Below, one piece after another: positions 24,884 through 34,903 of a stretch of 64,000 nucleotides of DNA. The translations under genes were made by a program, and so were the position numbers. The first letter of the stretch is position 1, and each line of letters opens with the position of its first letter. The notes beneath the pieces are model-generated. The model was not told where the DNA came from. It ran no database searches and saw only the letters and a program-made list of their open reading frames with translations. Source of the DNA: Spirosoma endophyticum (GTDB lineage Bacteria > Bacteroidota > Bacteroidia > Cytophagales > Spirosomataceae); the NCBI RefSeq assembly GCF_900112365.1, contig NZ_FOLQ01000011.1, positions 147,148 through 211,147 on the forward strand, given 5' to 3'.

Positions 24884-25813
24884 TTATTTCCTTGGCAAAT
24901 GCACCTCGGCTATCATACAGCGGGCCGAACCTCCGCCGTTCCCTTCAATGGTCGATAAGTCGAAGTGAAGTAGAGTTGTGTAGTCATCCAGCAGATCAAT
25001 CTGTTTTGGTGTCAGGGAGTTATAGGCGCGGGTGGACATGACGAGTAATTTTTGGCCCTTCTTTGTCAGAATCATTAACATGTTTCCGGCGAAATTGGCC
25101 ATCTGCTCCAGCGAAACATCAATTATCCGCTTATTTAGGCCTTCCAGTTCCTGCCGGACCATAAGCCGCTCGTCTGGATCGCTGATAGCGGCCAGGCAGA
25201 CGATTGCGAACGTATCCGCAATACACATCATCACATTCGTATGATAAATGGCCTGACCATTGGCATCGGCGGAGGAAAACGATATAGTCCGGTAACCCGT
25301 CTGACGACCAAACTCGGCTAGTACATCGGGGTGGGTGCGGGGCGAAAGACTGGCAAAAGCCACCCGGTTCATGCGATCGAGAACCAGGCTGCCGGTACCT
25401 TCCAGAAACTTCCCTTCCTGCTCAAAATGGGTCAGATCGATGATTCGGGCAACGTGAAAGCGCTGACTAAGATCGTCGATAATGTCCTGACGCCGTTCGA
25501 GTCGGCGGTTTTCGGCCTGCATCGGGTACAGGACTACCGTACCACTGGCGTGGAATGATATCCAGTTATTCGGAAAAATCGAGTCGGGTGTTTCAGGATC
25601 AATGGTATCATCGTAAATCATTACGTCCACGCCCATAGCCTGGAGCTGATAGGTCATTTCGTCGAATTCGCGCCGGGCATCTTCCTGTGCTACATCCTTC
25701 GTTTGCGCAGCTAGTTTACTGTCCTGAAACGCGTTTGAATCAGCGGTTTGCTCATTGAAACCGAATCGAACGGGACGGATCATTAAGATGCGGGATGTCG
25801 CTTGTGATTGCAT
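24884..25813 (-). CDS. ctlX: CtlX-like citrulline hydrolase (guanidino-group modifying family)
   Basis: This 309-residue enzyme of the amidinotransferase/dimethylargininase fold has RPVRFGFNEQT at the start, FPNNWISFH, LEGTGSLVLDR, a His in YHTNVMM and the nucleophile Cys in GNGGGSARCMIAE. The family member CtlX is described as converting citrulline to ornithine, CO2 and ammonia. It lies next to an arginine deiminase-like gene on the same strand, suggesting that arginine is taken to ornithine in two hydrolytic steps. The assignment rests on family resemblance. Confidence 0.78.
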   Translation of the reverse strand: MQSQATSRILMIRPVRFGFNEQTADSNAFQDSKLAAQTKDVAQEDARREFDEMTYQLQAMGVDVMIYDDTIDPETPDSIFPNNWISFHASGTVVLYPMQAENRRLERRQDIIDDLSQRFHVARIIDLTHFEQEGKFLEGTGSLVLDRMNRVAFASLSPRTHPDVLAEFGRQTGYRTISFSSADANGQAIYHTNVMMCIADTFAIVCLAAISDPDERLMVRQELEGLNKRIIDVSLEQMANFAGNMLMILTKKGQKLLVMSTRAYNSLTPKQIDLLDDYTTLLHFDLSTIEGNGGGSARCMIAEVHLPRK

Positions 25814-25948
25814 AATTAAAAAAGCATAAGTCGGCCAGTGTGGCCAAATGGGTTAGCAAATTAACACTGATGTCCGAATTGTTCAACAATTCAACTAAAG
25901 ACAGGTGAGAGAGCCATAAGGTTTTGAAATCCTACCGGTCTGAATGCA

Positions 25949-27448
25949 TCAAACGTCTTCTCTTAATAAAGGTAAACTCATACAATGCGAACCGCCCCTC
26001 GCCCGCGATAATTCGGCTGATGGAAGCATGATAAATGTATGCTGAATCGTATCTGGCGATGATTGGCCCTGCTCAAACCGTTCCAGTAATTTGGCAGCTC
26101 CAATGACCTCAAATCCGGCCTCCCGAAACGCATCAGCGGTTTTTTCGTTACGATCATAGCCAATTACAACTCCGTCTTTCAAGGCTAAGAGATTGCAGGA
26201 GTCCGTCCATTGCTCCCGCGCTCCGAACGGAAACTCGTTGTTACCGGAATAAATAAACTGCACTGGTTCGGTGGCACCCAAATCGTTTATACTAATACCC
26301 GTCAACAAATCTTCGAGGTTTTCAATCTCGATGGGCTTTTGTTCCTGACCCTTAATAAACTGAACTATTTTTAACTCTTCCGACATGTCTTTCGGTGCGA
26401 AGAAATGCAATACGTCCCGTTTTTTAGCTTCATCGCCGGTTCGGGCCAGTGAACCCAATAGTACCCAAATGTTACGTTTAACCTGCGTAAAGACCGTATC
26501 AATATGCATATAATCGCGCTTCTTCGGGATCTTAATGATGGTTACCGTATCCACCAAATCTTTGCTAAATACGAGCCGCATCACCTGTTGAGCTGCGTAG
26601 AGTGTAGTACGTTCGCTGACACCAAGTATCAGGTGTCGTTTGGCAATCATCATTACGTCGCCCCCTTCGAGTGTCGAGCGAGTTACGTCCCGATTCGTAT
26701 CGGCGTCAGATAGGAGGAAGGCATGTTCATTGTCCGGAATCTCAATGATCTTATCCTGATAATCAGCAAATAATGGGTGATTGAAGAAGATGTACTGAGT
26801 CAATAAAGCCTCACGCGTGCGAGCTAATTTTGCTGGTTTGTTGAGCAAAATATGATCGTTGATGACAATGCCAATGTCGCGCGTGAAAATGAAATTTGGC
26901 AAAGGCGCAAATAACATTGTCAGGTTGGGCAACGAGCCAGAAATCATGATTTTGGCCAGTTCAGTAGAATCATATTCATTCAATTGCTGCTGGGTGCGAA
27001 ACGACGTCCGTTCAATTCCGCAGATGGCGGCAATCAGACGCGTACGAATCACTTCATCGGCTAAAATATCCGATAATAGGCACTGAATATCAACGACTTT
27101 ATCTGATTTGAAATAGTCTGCATGATCAGGTTTGAAAAAAGACCGATCCGAGTCTGGCCCTATTTGGGCAATTTTTCCGCGCACTTTGTCGGGGTCTAAG
27201 AAGTACAGCAGAATTTTAACGTAGTAGTCGTATTCATCCCGGCGCATCATGTCCAGATGCACGATGTCTTCGAACAGCCAGTCCTGGGCTTTAGACGGTA
27301 TTACTTTGCCTAATCCCCGGTCGGGGCTATGAATAAGCAGCCGTTTGAGCGTGCCAATTTCGGAGGAAACATTAATGCGGCCTGTTGTATCACCTTGCTC
27401 AGCGATAACGTGCCTATCGCTTTCGGTCAGTTGAGTTTCAGTTTTCAT
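25949..27448 (-). CDS. Arginine deiminase family protein
   Basis: This 499-residue protein has the deiminase core motifs: SEIGTLKRLLIHSPDRGL near the N-terminus, PNFIFTRDIGIVINDH (substrate Asp), STLEGGDVMMI, a His in KRDYMHIDTVF, and the Cys nucleophile near the end in ARGGSHCMSLPL. It is about 90 residues longer than classical ArcA. Arginine to citrulline plus ammonia is the expected reaction. ATG 27448 is chosen within a frame open to 27475. No carbamate kinase or ornithine carbamoyltransferase is nearby; CtlX follows instead. Confidence 0.82.
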   Translation of the reverse strand: MKTETQLTESDRHVIAEQGDTTGRINVSSEIGTLKRLLIHSPDRGLGKVIPSKAQDWLFEDIVHLDMMRRDEYDYYVKILLYFLDPDKVRGKIAQIGPDSDRSFFKPDHADYFKSDKVVDIQCLLSDILADEVIRTRLIAAICGIERTSFRTQQQLNEYDSTELAKIMISGSLPNLTMLFAPLPNFIFTRDIGIVINDHILLNKPAKLARTREALLTQYIFFNHPLFADYQDKIIEIPDNEHAFLLSDADTNRDVTRSTLEGGDVMMIAKRHLILGVSERTTLYAAQQVMRLVFSKDLVDTVTIIKIPKKRDYMHIDTVFTQVKRNIWVLLGSLARTGDEAKKRDVLHFFAPKDMSEELKIVQFIKGQEQKPIEIENLEDLLTGISINDLGATEPVQFIYSGNNEFPFGAREQWTDSCNLLALKDGVVIGYDRNEKTADAFREAGFEVIGAAKLLERFEQGQSSPDTIQHTFIMLPSAELSRARGGSHCMSLPLLREDV

Positions 27449-27606
27449 AAACATGATTGGAACGTAGCATAACAAGCGAGTTCACAACGGCAAGGTACGG
27501 GTTTAGGACTGAAAAGAAATGGGTTTTGCCGTTCGTCGCCTTCGACCAATCCATTACGTCAAGTCAGTGAAGCTTTCACTTTGGAGACTAAATTTATGGA
27601 TTGGAT

Positions 27607-27656
27607 TTAACAAACAAGAGGCTACCTCTTGCGAGATAGCCTCTTGTTACTGACTA
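27607..27656 (-). terminator. Hairpin downstream of susD1
   Basis: AACAAGAGGCTA (27613-27624) pairs with TAGCCTCTTGTT (27637-27648). On the minus strand it is followed by a T-rich tail (TGTTTGTTAAATC). It lies 22 nt after the susD1 stop. Confidence 0.75.
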
Positions 27657-27669
27657 ATTAAATTCGGAA

Positions 27670-29169
27670 TTAGTTATCCGTGGCTAGCTTATTCAACGCA
27701 AGTTCCGACGCCGAAATTGGCCAGATGTAACCATTATCGGTGGGTGCTTTAGCCTGGGCTGTTCCTTTAGCCGGAATGGTTTGCAACAAACGCATCAGGT
27801 CGTTGTTACGTAGCCCTTCGCCTAAGAACTCAATACGACGTTCTGTTAGAATTGCATTGATAAGATCCGTAGGAGCGGCAAAGCTGGCGGCTGTAAACGT
27901 TGTCGCTGCATCCGACCGATTGCGCACGGCATTTAATAGAGCTACTGCCTGCGCATCAACTGTATTGCTAGTACGTACTTTGGCTTCCGCCAGATTCAGC
28001 AGTACTTCGGCATAGCGAATGACGGGTACGTAATCCGTATACGGGCTGGCAGTCTTGTATTTATTGAGCCAGTTTTTAACGGTAGTTGTGCCGGATTGCT
28101 TGATAAATGACCGGCGTTTATCGGTTGATTTCCAGCCCGTATTGGCAATGATCCCGTTAGGATTCAGCGAAAACTCTCCATTTCCAACCCCACCGTTGGC
28201 AGGCGTTGGGGAATAGTAATACGCCAATTGGTTCTGCGTACCTGGATTGTCGCCCGCAGTGCCTGTCATGGGCATCGAGAAAATAGATTCTGGCGTGGTA
28301 TACGTCGTGAAGACCGCCGTAATATCAGGCTGCAACGCATTCGCAACATTGGCAGGCGACGAGAATGGGGCCGTAGCACTTACCATCTTGTTAGCTTCCG
28401 TAACCACGCTGGCATAATTTTGCATGCTCAGATAAACGCGTGTTTTCAGCGCAATTGCCGTATTCTTATGGGCACGGGTTACGTTGTCAGAAGCCGCCGT
28501 GTATTTTGACGGCAAGTCCGTTTCTGCTTCGTTCAGATCTTTCAGAACTTGTGCGTAAACATCCGCTACTGAACTTCTTACTAAGTCAGACTGACCTGCC
28601 CCTTTAATACCTGAAAGGCGTAGTGGAAGACCAGGCTTACTACCACTTCCGTCAGCATAAGGACGAGCGTAGTATTGAAGCAGGCTATAGTAGACCAGGC
28701 CACGAATCAGTTTAGCTTCAGCCACATACTGTTTCCCCAAATCGGCACCTACTACTGTAGCGCCACCGGCGGCCATCCCATCCAAAAAGATATTACACTT
28801 GTTGATGGTCAAATAGCCAGCATTCCACAGCGTCGCAACAGCAGTTGCGCTATTGGTCGGGTTTTCAGCCCACACGTCAGAACCGGTAATGAGGTTACCT
28901 GTTTCGTTGATGAAATCTTCGCCCCGAATATCGCCATATACTACGTAGCGGCCTCCGTACAAGTTACCATCTTTAAGACCGCCAATATTGGTGGCATTGG
29001 CCGATCCGTAGAGCGACAGCAATTGTGTTTGTACGCGACTGACGGTGCTGAACGCCGACGCATCTGATACCGACGTTTGTGGAATAGGACTAAGCAGATC
29101 CCGATTACAGGCGCTAAAGCCCCAGCTAATCAGGCATAAAGCTGCCGAATATATTATTTTCTTTTTCAT
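27670..29169 (-). CDS. RagB/SusD family nutrient-binding lipoprotein (pair 1)
   Basis: This 499-residue surface lipoprotein has a lipobox signal (LCLISWGFSACNRD). SusD-type features follow: LSPIPQTSVSDASAF, a TPR-rich body, LNAVRNRS, and the C-terminal ILTERRIEFLGEGLRNNDLM (about 445-464) ending in YIWPISASEL. It caps the SusC channel and binds glycan or other nutrients. Its partner susC1 ends directly upstream and is frameshifted. ATG 29169 is used; the 29190 start would overlap susC1. Confidence 0.9.
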   Translation of the reverse strand: MKKKIIYSAALCLISWGFSACNRDLLSPIPQTSVSDASAFSTVSRVQTQLLSLYGSANATNIGGLKDGNLYGGRYVVYGDIRGEDFINETGNLITGSDVWAENPTNSATAVATLWNAGYLTINKCNIFLDGMAAGGATVVGADLGKQYVAEAKLIRGLVYYSLLQYYARPYADGSGSKPGLPLRLSGIKGAGQSDLVRSSVADVYAQVLKDLNEAETDLPSKYTAASDNVTRAHKNTAIALKTRVYLSMQNYASVVTEANKMVSATAPFSSPANVANALQPDITAVFTTYTTPESIFSMPMTGTAGDNPGTQNQLAYYYSPTPANGGVGNGEFSLNPNGIIANTGWKSTDKRRSFIKQSGTTTVKNWLNKYKTASPYTDYVPVIRYAEVLLNLAEAKVRTSNTVDAQAVALLNAVRNRSDAATTFTAASFAAPTDLINAILTERRIEFLGEGLRNNDLMRLLQTIPAKGTAQAKAPTDNGYIWPISASELALNKLATDN

Positions 29170-29189
29170 AAAATCTTTGATGAAACGCA

Positions 29190-32100
29190 TTAGAAACCTG
29201 CTCGTAAACCAACCGTAATTGTGCGTGCGTTACCGATTGTATTTCTGTCGACACCTTGCGACGAGGTACTATTATTGCTGCTGGCACCGTTTGCGGATAC
29301 TTCTGGATCTGGCCCTGGATATTTTGTCAGGATGCCCAGGTTCTGACCACTTACATAAACCCGCAAATTGCTGATTCTAGCTTTCGACAGTAGCGAAGAA
29401 GGCAGCGTATAGCCTAACGACAAACTTCTTAGTCGTAAGAAATCGCCTTTGAACACGTTCATATCCAGCGGCATTGACGAACCGTTTGACACGTTATCGC
29501 CATAAACAGGTCTTGCATATTTCTTACCGGTATCGCCTTCTTTCTGCCAGGCATCCGTCAATACGTCTTTGGCATTGTTCCACCAGCGTTGGTCATGCAA
29601 ACCGGCGTTAGTGCCATAGTATACGTAGAAACCCAGCTGGTAGGTAAGCAGAACACTCAAATCAAAGTTTTTGTATTTGAACGTGTTATCCCAACCACCG
29701 TATTGTTTTGGCAAGACATTGGCATACATTACGCCGTCTGCCGCCTGTGTGATGCTTGTTCCACCAGTAGGACTAATATATTGGGTTTTACCATCAGGAG
29801 TTGTCGAGTAAGCATACTGCTTTTGCGCTGGATCTGTACTTGTTGGTACGTAGTACTGATAATACACATTCTGCCCCTGAGAGTTAACGAAAATCCGTTT
29901 TCCGGTTGCTGGATCAATGCCATTCGTACGAACGACATACAACTGTCCCAGCGAATAACCAGGCTGTGTTTGGTTTACAATTTCGCTGGTTCCGCCACCA
30001 ATCCACGTCTGAATCGAATTTAAGCCGGGTGCCAGTGAGGTAACCTCGTTCTTATTGAACGTAATGTTAAAGTTCGAATTCCACTGGAAGTTCTTAGCGT
30101 TAATTATCCGGGCGTTTAGCGACAATTCCAGCCCTTTATTGTACATCGTACCAACGTTCTGAGGAGGGTTAGTTGGCAAGCCCGTTGATGGAGACTGACC
30201 TACGTACAGAATCAGGTTGTCGATGTCATTTTTGTAATAGGCAACTTCTCCCGTAATCCGATCATTGAACAAACCGAAGTTGAAGCCAACATCTGTCTTC
30301 AAACTGGTTTCCCACTTCAGGTTTGGGTTACCTACGTTCGAGAAATACAAGGTTGCTGCACCACCGTATAAACCAGAAGCATAAGTAGAGTATGGCGTAT
30401 AGTCGCCTATACCACCGATGTTACCTACTTTACCATAGCTACCACGTATCTTAAAGCTGCTGAACACATTATCAAGCTTGGCTGCTTTCCAGAAACCTTC
30501 CTGGGCGATTTCCCAACCAGCTGATGCACCCCAGAACACCCCTTTCTTCTCGCCTAAGGCTGAGTACTCGTCCTGACGAACATTGCCGCTCAGGAAGTAC
30601 TTTTCTTTGTAGTTGTAGGTTAAACGACCGAAACCAGATAACAGATAGTTTTCGCCATACGTCATACCCGTAGCGTTGTTGGTAACCCAACCTGCCTGAA
30701 TTTGATTGTAAGCATCGTCCGATAATCCCTGACGGTTGATACCAAACGCGTTCGATGTACGACGTTGTTGCTCCTGACCGGCCAGCAAGCTAAAATTATG
30801 GCTGCCAGCAAACGTTTTGTCGAACTGTATGGTGTTCGTCCATACCCAGGTTTTGTAAGTGCCAGAAATAGCACTACCATATCCATTATAGCTATAACCA
30901 TCTCCACCTTTGGGCGACCAGAAGATATCGTTGTTAATCAACAGATAATCTATACCATAGGTGCTTCGTAGCGTAATCCAGTCGGCGGGTTTGAACTGCG
31001 CATAGACGTTGGATTGAATATGATTACTTTCGGAGTTAGAACGGTTATTTTCGAGCTGAACGACTGGGTTATAGTACGACAATGAACTTATGCCACTAAT
31101 GTTCGACGAACCAATGGCAGCGCCATTTAGATTGTACGACCCATCATTGTTATAAGGCGCAATAATCGGAGGCAGCACAATGGCCAGACGCCCAAGACCA
31201 CCGGTATTGAATGCTTCGCCGTACAGCGAACCTGACGACGAAGACGATAGGTTCTTCTCGTTAGAGTACGAAATTTTTCCGCCTACCGTAAACAGTTTGC
31301 CAAGCTTGCTGTCCATATTGAACAACGTATTGATCCGCTGAAAATCATTCTTTTTCAGAATGCCCTGTTGATTCGAGTAACCAACTGAGAAATAGTAATT
31401 GGTTTTTTCGGAACCGCCCGAGATGTTTACATTGTGGTTGTGAGAAACTCCCTGCCGATAAACTTGGTCATACCACTTAGTATCGATAGGATTACCATTT
31501 GCATCGTTTATTTGTGTATACTTAACCGCACTTGCCGTAGGGTTGTTGGCAACGGCCTGCGTTTTGAAGTTAATATACTCCTGTGCATTCAGCAGCAGTG
31601 GTAATCGGTAAGCGTTTGAAAAGCCAACCCAGCCATCGTAATTGACCTTAACCGCACCCGCTTTACCACGTTTAGTGGTAATGAATACAACGCCATTTGC
31701 CGCGCGACTACCATAAATAGCCGTTGCAGCCGCATCTTTCGCTACGTCCATGCTTTCAATATCATTCGGGTTGATACTGGCTAGCGGGTTAGCTGGTGCA
31801 CTTGTCGATGAATAATCTCCTGTAAAGGCGGGAACTCCGTCTACTACAATCAACGGTTGCGAGCTAAGCGAGATCGAGTTTGTACCGCGAATCCGGAAAA
31901 CAGGTGGGTTGTTTAATACGCCGTTCGGAACCGTAATCTGAACCCCCGCCGTACGGCCCGCCAGACCTGATTCAAAGCTCTGAATAGGCATATTGGCAAT
32001 GGCTGATCCCTTCACCGAACCAATGCTACCCGTAGCATCGCGCCGGGTCTGCGTGCCGTAGCCAATAACAACTACTTCGCTCAGTTGCTGAGCGTCGCCT

Positions 32101-32386
32101 ACCAACGCAACATTAATGGTTGTCTGATTGCCTACGGCAACTTCTTGATTTGTGTAGCCGATGAACTAAATACTAACTGCCCATTAGCAGGAGCAGTTAT
32201 TCTGTAATTACCCTGTGCGTCTGTGTTTGTACCACGATTAGCCCCTTTTACCTGCACAGTCACACCTGGCAGGGGTGATCCGTCGTCTGATGCAGTGACG
32301 CGACCGCTAACCGTTGCATCCTGTGCCAGAACAGGCAAGCAGAATATCAGTGAAAGCAACCAGCTCCCTAATAAAATTTTGCTCAT
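29190..32386 (-). pseudogene. SusC/RagA TonB-dependent transporter with a one-base frameshift (pair 1)
   Basis: The signal peptide and carboxypeptidase-like N-terminal domain read from ATG 32386 (MSKILLGSWLLSL) until LVFSSSATQIKKLP and a stop at 32132. The rest of the protein continues in another frame to 29190: EVVVIGYGTQTRRDATGSIG, plug IRGTNSISLSSQPLIVVDGV, and the C-terminal barrel ending ARTITVGLRAGF. Compared with the intact paralogue, which has FSYIGYTNQE here, one base is missing between 32163 and 32164 in a Tyr codon. Restoring it gives FSYIGYTNQEVAVGNQ. The break is either a true inactivating mutation or a sequence error. Confidence 0.88.
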
Positions 32387-32433
32387 AAGAACATATAAGT
32401 TAGAACATATAGTAAAATCCCGGAACGGGAATA

Positions 32434-32441
32434 CAAAGTTA
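32434..32441 (-). promoter_or_regulatory. Probable -7 box of the susC1 promoter
   Basis: On the minus strand this reads TAACTTTG, matching TAnnTTTG, 48 nt before the start codon. A palindrome TCCCG-GAA-CGGGA (32418-32430) lies between it and the gene, inside the expected 5' leader. Confidence 0.55.
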
Positions 32442-33232
32442 AAGTAGAGAGGATAAATTACCATCATTTTAGCATGAGGTTTTTTTGTAATATTCCGATA
32501 CAGGACAAAATATACAGGCTGTAGTTGAGTAGGAATAGTAACCTGTTAAATGATTACCTCTTAACCCCTGATTGTAGTGGTCTGATAAGGGTAATTTGGA
32601 ATGGATAGATGGTCTTCGTAAAATCCACCGTGGCAATTGTATGGCACTACTAGTTAAGTTAATAAATTAGAGAAAAATAGGCTTAATTAGATTTAACAGG
32701 CTTACTGTCAGTATGTATAAATCTTATGTAGCTTAGAGGAAAACCACTAATTTTATATTCCAGTGAAGTGATTAGTACCAGGTTATTAATACTTACTGTT
32801 TGATGAATAATAGTCATTTACTAAAGTATAGCTCATGTAATAGTAATACTTATTAGGCAAAATAATTATAAAATGATTTTGATTGATTTAATATTTTATT
32901 TTAAGAATTACTGTTTAATTAAAATATTTGTTTTTCAGATTAATTGGATAATTTATAGAAAAGTACTTAGTGATATAAGCTGTATTTACTTACCGTTTGG
33001 GTTCTTTGTCGTTTCAATAAACGCGTAGAAAACAGAGTTTTTTTAAGTTTCCTGCTTCAGGTCCCAATTGATTTTTAATCGGGTTTAAATACAATTGAAT
33101 AAATAGTTGAGAAGCTTTAAATAAGCCAATTGAGGGCAATCAGTATAGAAGAGATTAGTTGCTTGAGTGTACTACTAAAAGATTCCTGGTTCTACTAGCT
33201 GAGCAAGGTTGGCGAAAAATTGCGGCAAACAA

Positions 33233-33260
33233 AAAGCCCTCCAATTTTTTGGAGGGCTTT
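33233..33260 (-). terminator. Rho-independent terminator after susD2
   Basis: AAAGCCCTCCAA (33233-33244) pairs exactly with TTGGAGGGCTTT (33249-33260). On the minus strand a T-rich tail follows. It lies 20 nt after the susD2 stop. Confidence 0.92.
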
Positions 33261-33279
33261 CGTAAATAGTGAAAAACGC

Positions 33280-34890
33280 TTAGTAATTTGGGTTCTGCTG
33301 CGCTCTCAATGTTGGATTGATCGATATTTCAGACGTCGGAATTGGCCATAGGAACCGATAATCATTGTAGGGTATGGCAGCAATAATAGGAGCAAGCATA
33401 GGACGAGCCGTCAAGTCATAGCTGGTAGCTTTGATTTGCGAGACATCGACTTTAGCCGGTATTCCATTGGTTGAATATTTCGTATCCAGCGATAACCGGT
33501 GAATATCGGGCCAGCGACGGCCTTCCCCCGCAAATTCAATCCGACGCTCATTCAGAATAGCCTGGATCAGATCAGTTGGCGCGGTTGCAAAACGTTCAGC
33601 GGCAGGCACAGACCGATTACGAACGGCATTCAGCAGTAAGAATGCCTGCGCTGTTGTGTTTTGACGAGCATAGGCCTCGGCTACGTTCAACAATACTTCA
33701 GGATAGCGCAGAATAGGAGCCCAGTCAGCCCGGGTCGTATACTGACGGTATTTGTAGTTGAAATAGAAAGGATAGCTTCCTGTCGATTGTTTCACTTGCA
33801 ATAGCGTCCGACGTGTATCGCCAGTCACCCAGAACGGAGCGTTATACAGGTTTGGGCTTGTGGCTACCAGATCCCGACCACCCAGCGATACAGGACCTAA
33901 CATACCCGGCAAAGCACCATTTGTACCTCCATTGGACGTTGCGCTGTTGGCAATCGAGAAAATGGATTCTGTATTGGCCTGATAGCTGGTAAACGGTGTT
34001 TCTGGACTAGCTTCCAGTTTGTAGCTACCAATTGGGCTTGTGAATGTACCAGTTGTAGCCGCTGTGCCTAGCTTAGCGCCTTCCGTAACAACACCTGCCC
34101 AATCCTGCATGTGAAGTTTGATCCGGGTTTTAAGGGCAATCGCTGCGCCAGATGTAGCCCGTGCAATACCATTAGCTGAACCAGTGCCTGATCGGGTAGC
34201 CGGCAAGTTAGTCTCTGCAAAATCCAGATCAGCTAGTATTTTAGCATAGGTTTGCGCTACGGTTCCACGATCCTGAGCCAGTCCTTCCTGTACAGACGTT
34301 GTCGATGTGATGGCTTTTTCACGATAAGGAACACCAGGTTTTGATCCGGCACCGTCAGCAAACGGACGAGAGAAGTGGATCAGCAGTTCATGATGCGAAA
34401 GTGCGCGTAGAAAGCGTCCTTCTGCTTCATACTGGATGGCTACTACTGGTGTAATAATGCCGCTGGTACCCGCTTTGCTAACCCCATCGATCAAGACATT
34501 AGTTTGGTTGATCAAGGCATATAACTGCTCCCAAAGGTTGACGTTGTTGGCCGATGTGGTGTTGTAGGTTGCCCGATACGTAATATCGTAGAAAGCCTGC
34601 AAATTCACCATATCTTCTCCGCGCATTTCACCCTGCTCAATAGAAGCAGCGCCAAACGGATAGCCACGACCGGCCGCACCGTTGTATAAACCGACAGCAG
34701 CAGCCTGGTATACCCCATTGGCAACCAGTTCAATGCTATTGGGCGAGGTAAACGCCGTCGTTTCCGAAAGAGAAGCTAACGGGTTAAGCTCAGTAAAGTT
34801 TTTGCAGGAAGAAACCAGCAACAATGCACCCAGCAAGGTACCCGTTGCCACTTGTCCCAAGCGTAATGGATTTTTTAGTGCTTTTTTCAT
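33280..34890 (-). CDS. RagB/SusD family nutrient-binding lipoprotein (pair 2)
   Basis: This 536-residue surface lipoprotein has a signal and lipobox (LLGALLLVSSCKNF), followed by ELNPLASLSETTAF, LNAVRNRSVPA and the C-terminal ILNERRIEFAGEGRRWPDIH and FLWPIPTSEISINP. All are SusD/RagB hallmarks. It starts 13 nt after susC2, an intact transporter, so this pair should be functional. The substrate cannot be told; no glycoside hydrolase is adjacent, and a peptidase-like M20 gene lies beyond susC2. Confidence 0.93.
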   Translation of the reverse strand: MKKALKNPLRLGQVATGTLLGALLLVSSCKNFTELNPLASLSETTAFTSPNSIELVANGVYQAAAVGLYNGAAGRGYPFGAASIEQGEMRGEDMVNLQAFYDITYRATYNTTSANNVNLWEQLYALINQTNVLIDGVSKAGTSGIITPVVAIQYEAEGRFLRALSHHELLIHFSRPFADGAGSKPGVPYREKAITSTTSVQEGLAQDRGTVAQTYAKILADLDFAETNLPATRSGTGSANGIARATSGAAIALKTRIKLHMQDWAGVVTEGAKLGTAATTGTFTSPIGSYKLEASPETPFTSYQANTESIFSIANSATSNGGTNGALPGMLGPVSLGGRDLVATSPNLYNAPFWVTGDTRRTLLQVKQSTGSYPFYFNYKYRQYTTRADWAPILRYPEVLLNVAEAYARQNTTAQAFLLLNAVRNRSVPAAERFATAPTDLIQAILNERRIEFAGEGRRWPDIHRLSLDTKYSTNGIPAKVDVSQIKATSYDLTARPMLAPIIAAIPYNDYRFLWPIPTSEISINPTLRAQQNPNY

Positions 34891-34903
34891 TGATGTCTGT
34901 TAA

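Larger units (their letters stand above)
32387..33279. other. AT-rich non-coding gap between the two SusC/SusD pairs
   Basis: About 890 nt, clearly more AT-rich than the flanks, with no convincing gene on either strand. It holds the susC1 promoter region on its left and the susD2 terminator on its right. No repeat or gene remnant is recognisable in the middle. Confidence 0.7.

Noticed and set aside
32105..32180. Programmed frameshift in susC1
   Set aside because: There is no slippery heptamer at the break and the intact paralogue needs no shift, so a deletion or a sequence error is simpler.
32387..33279. Hidden sigma factor or small protein gene in the 890-nt gap
   Set aside because: I could not find an open frame with convincing composition or motif on either strand.
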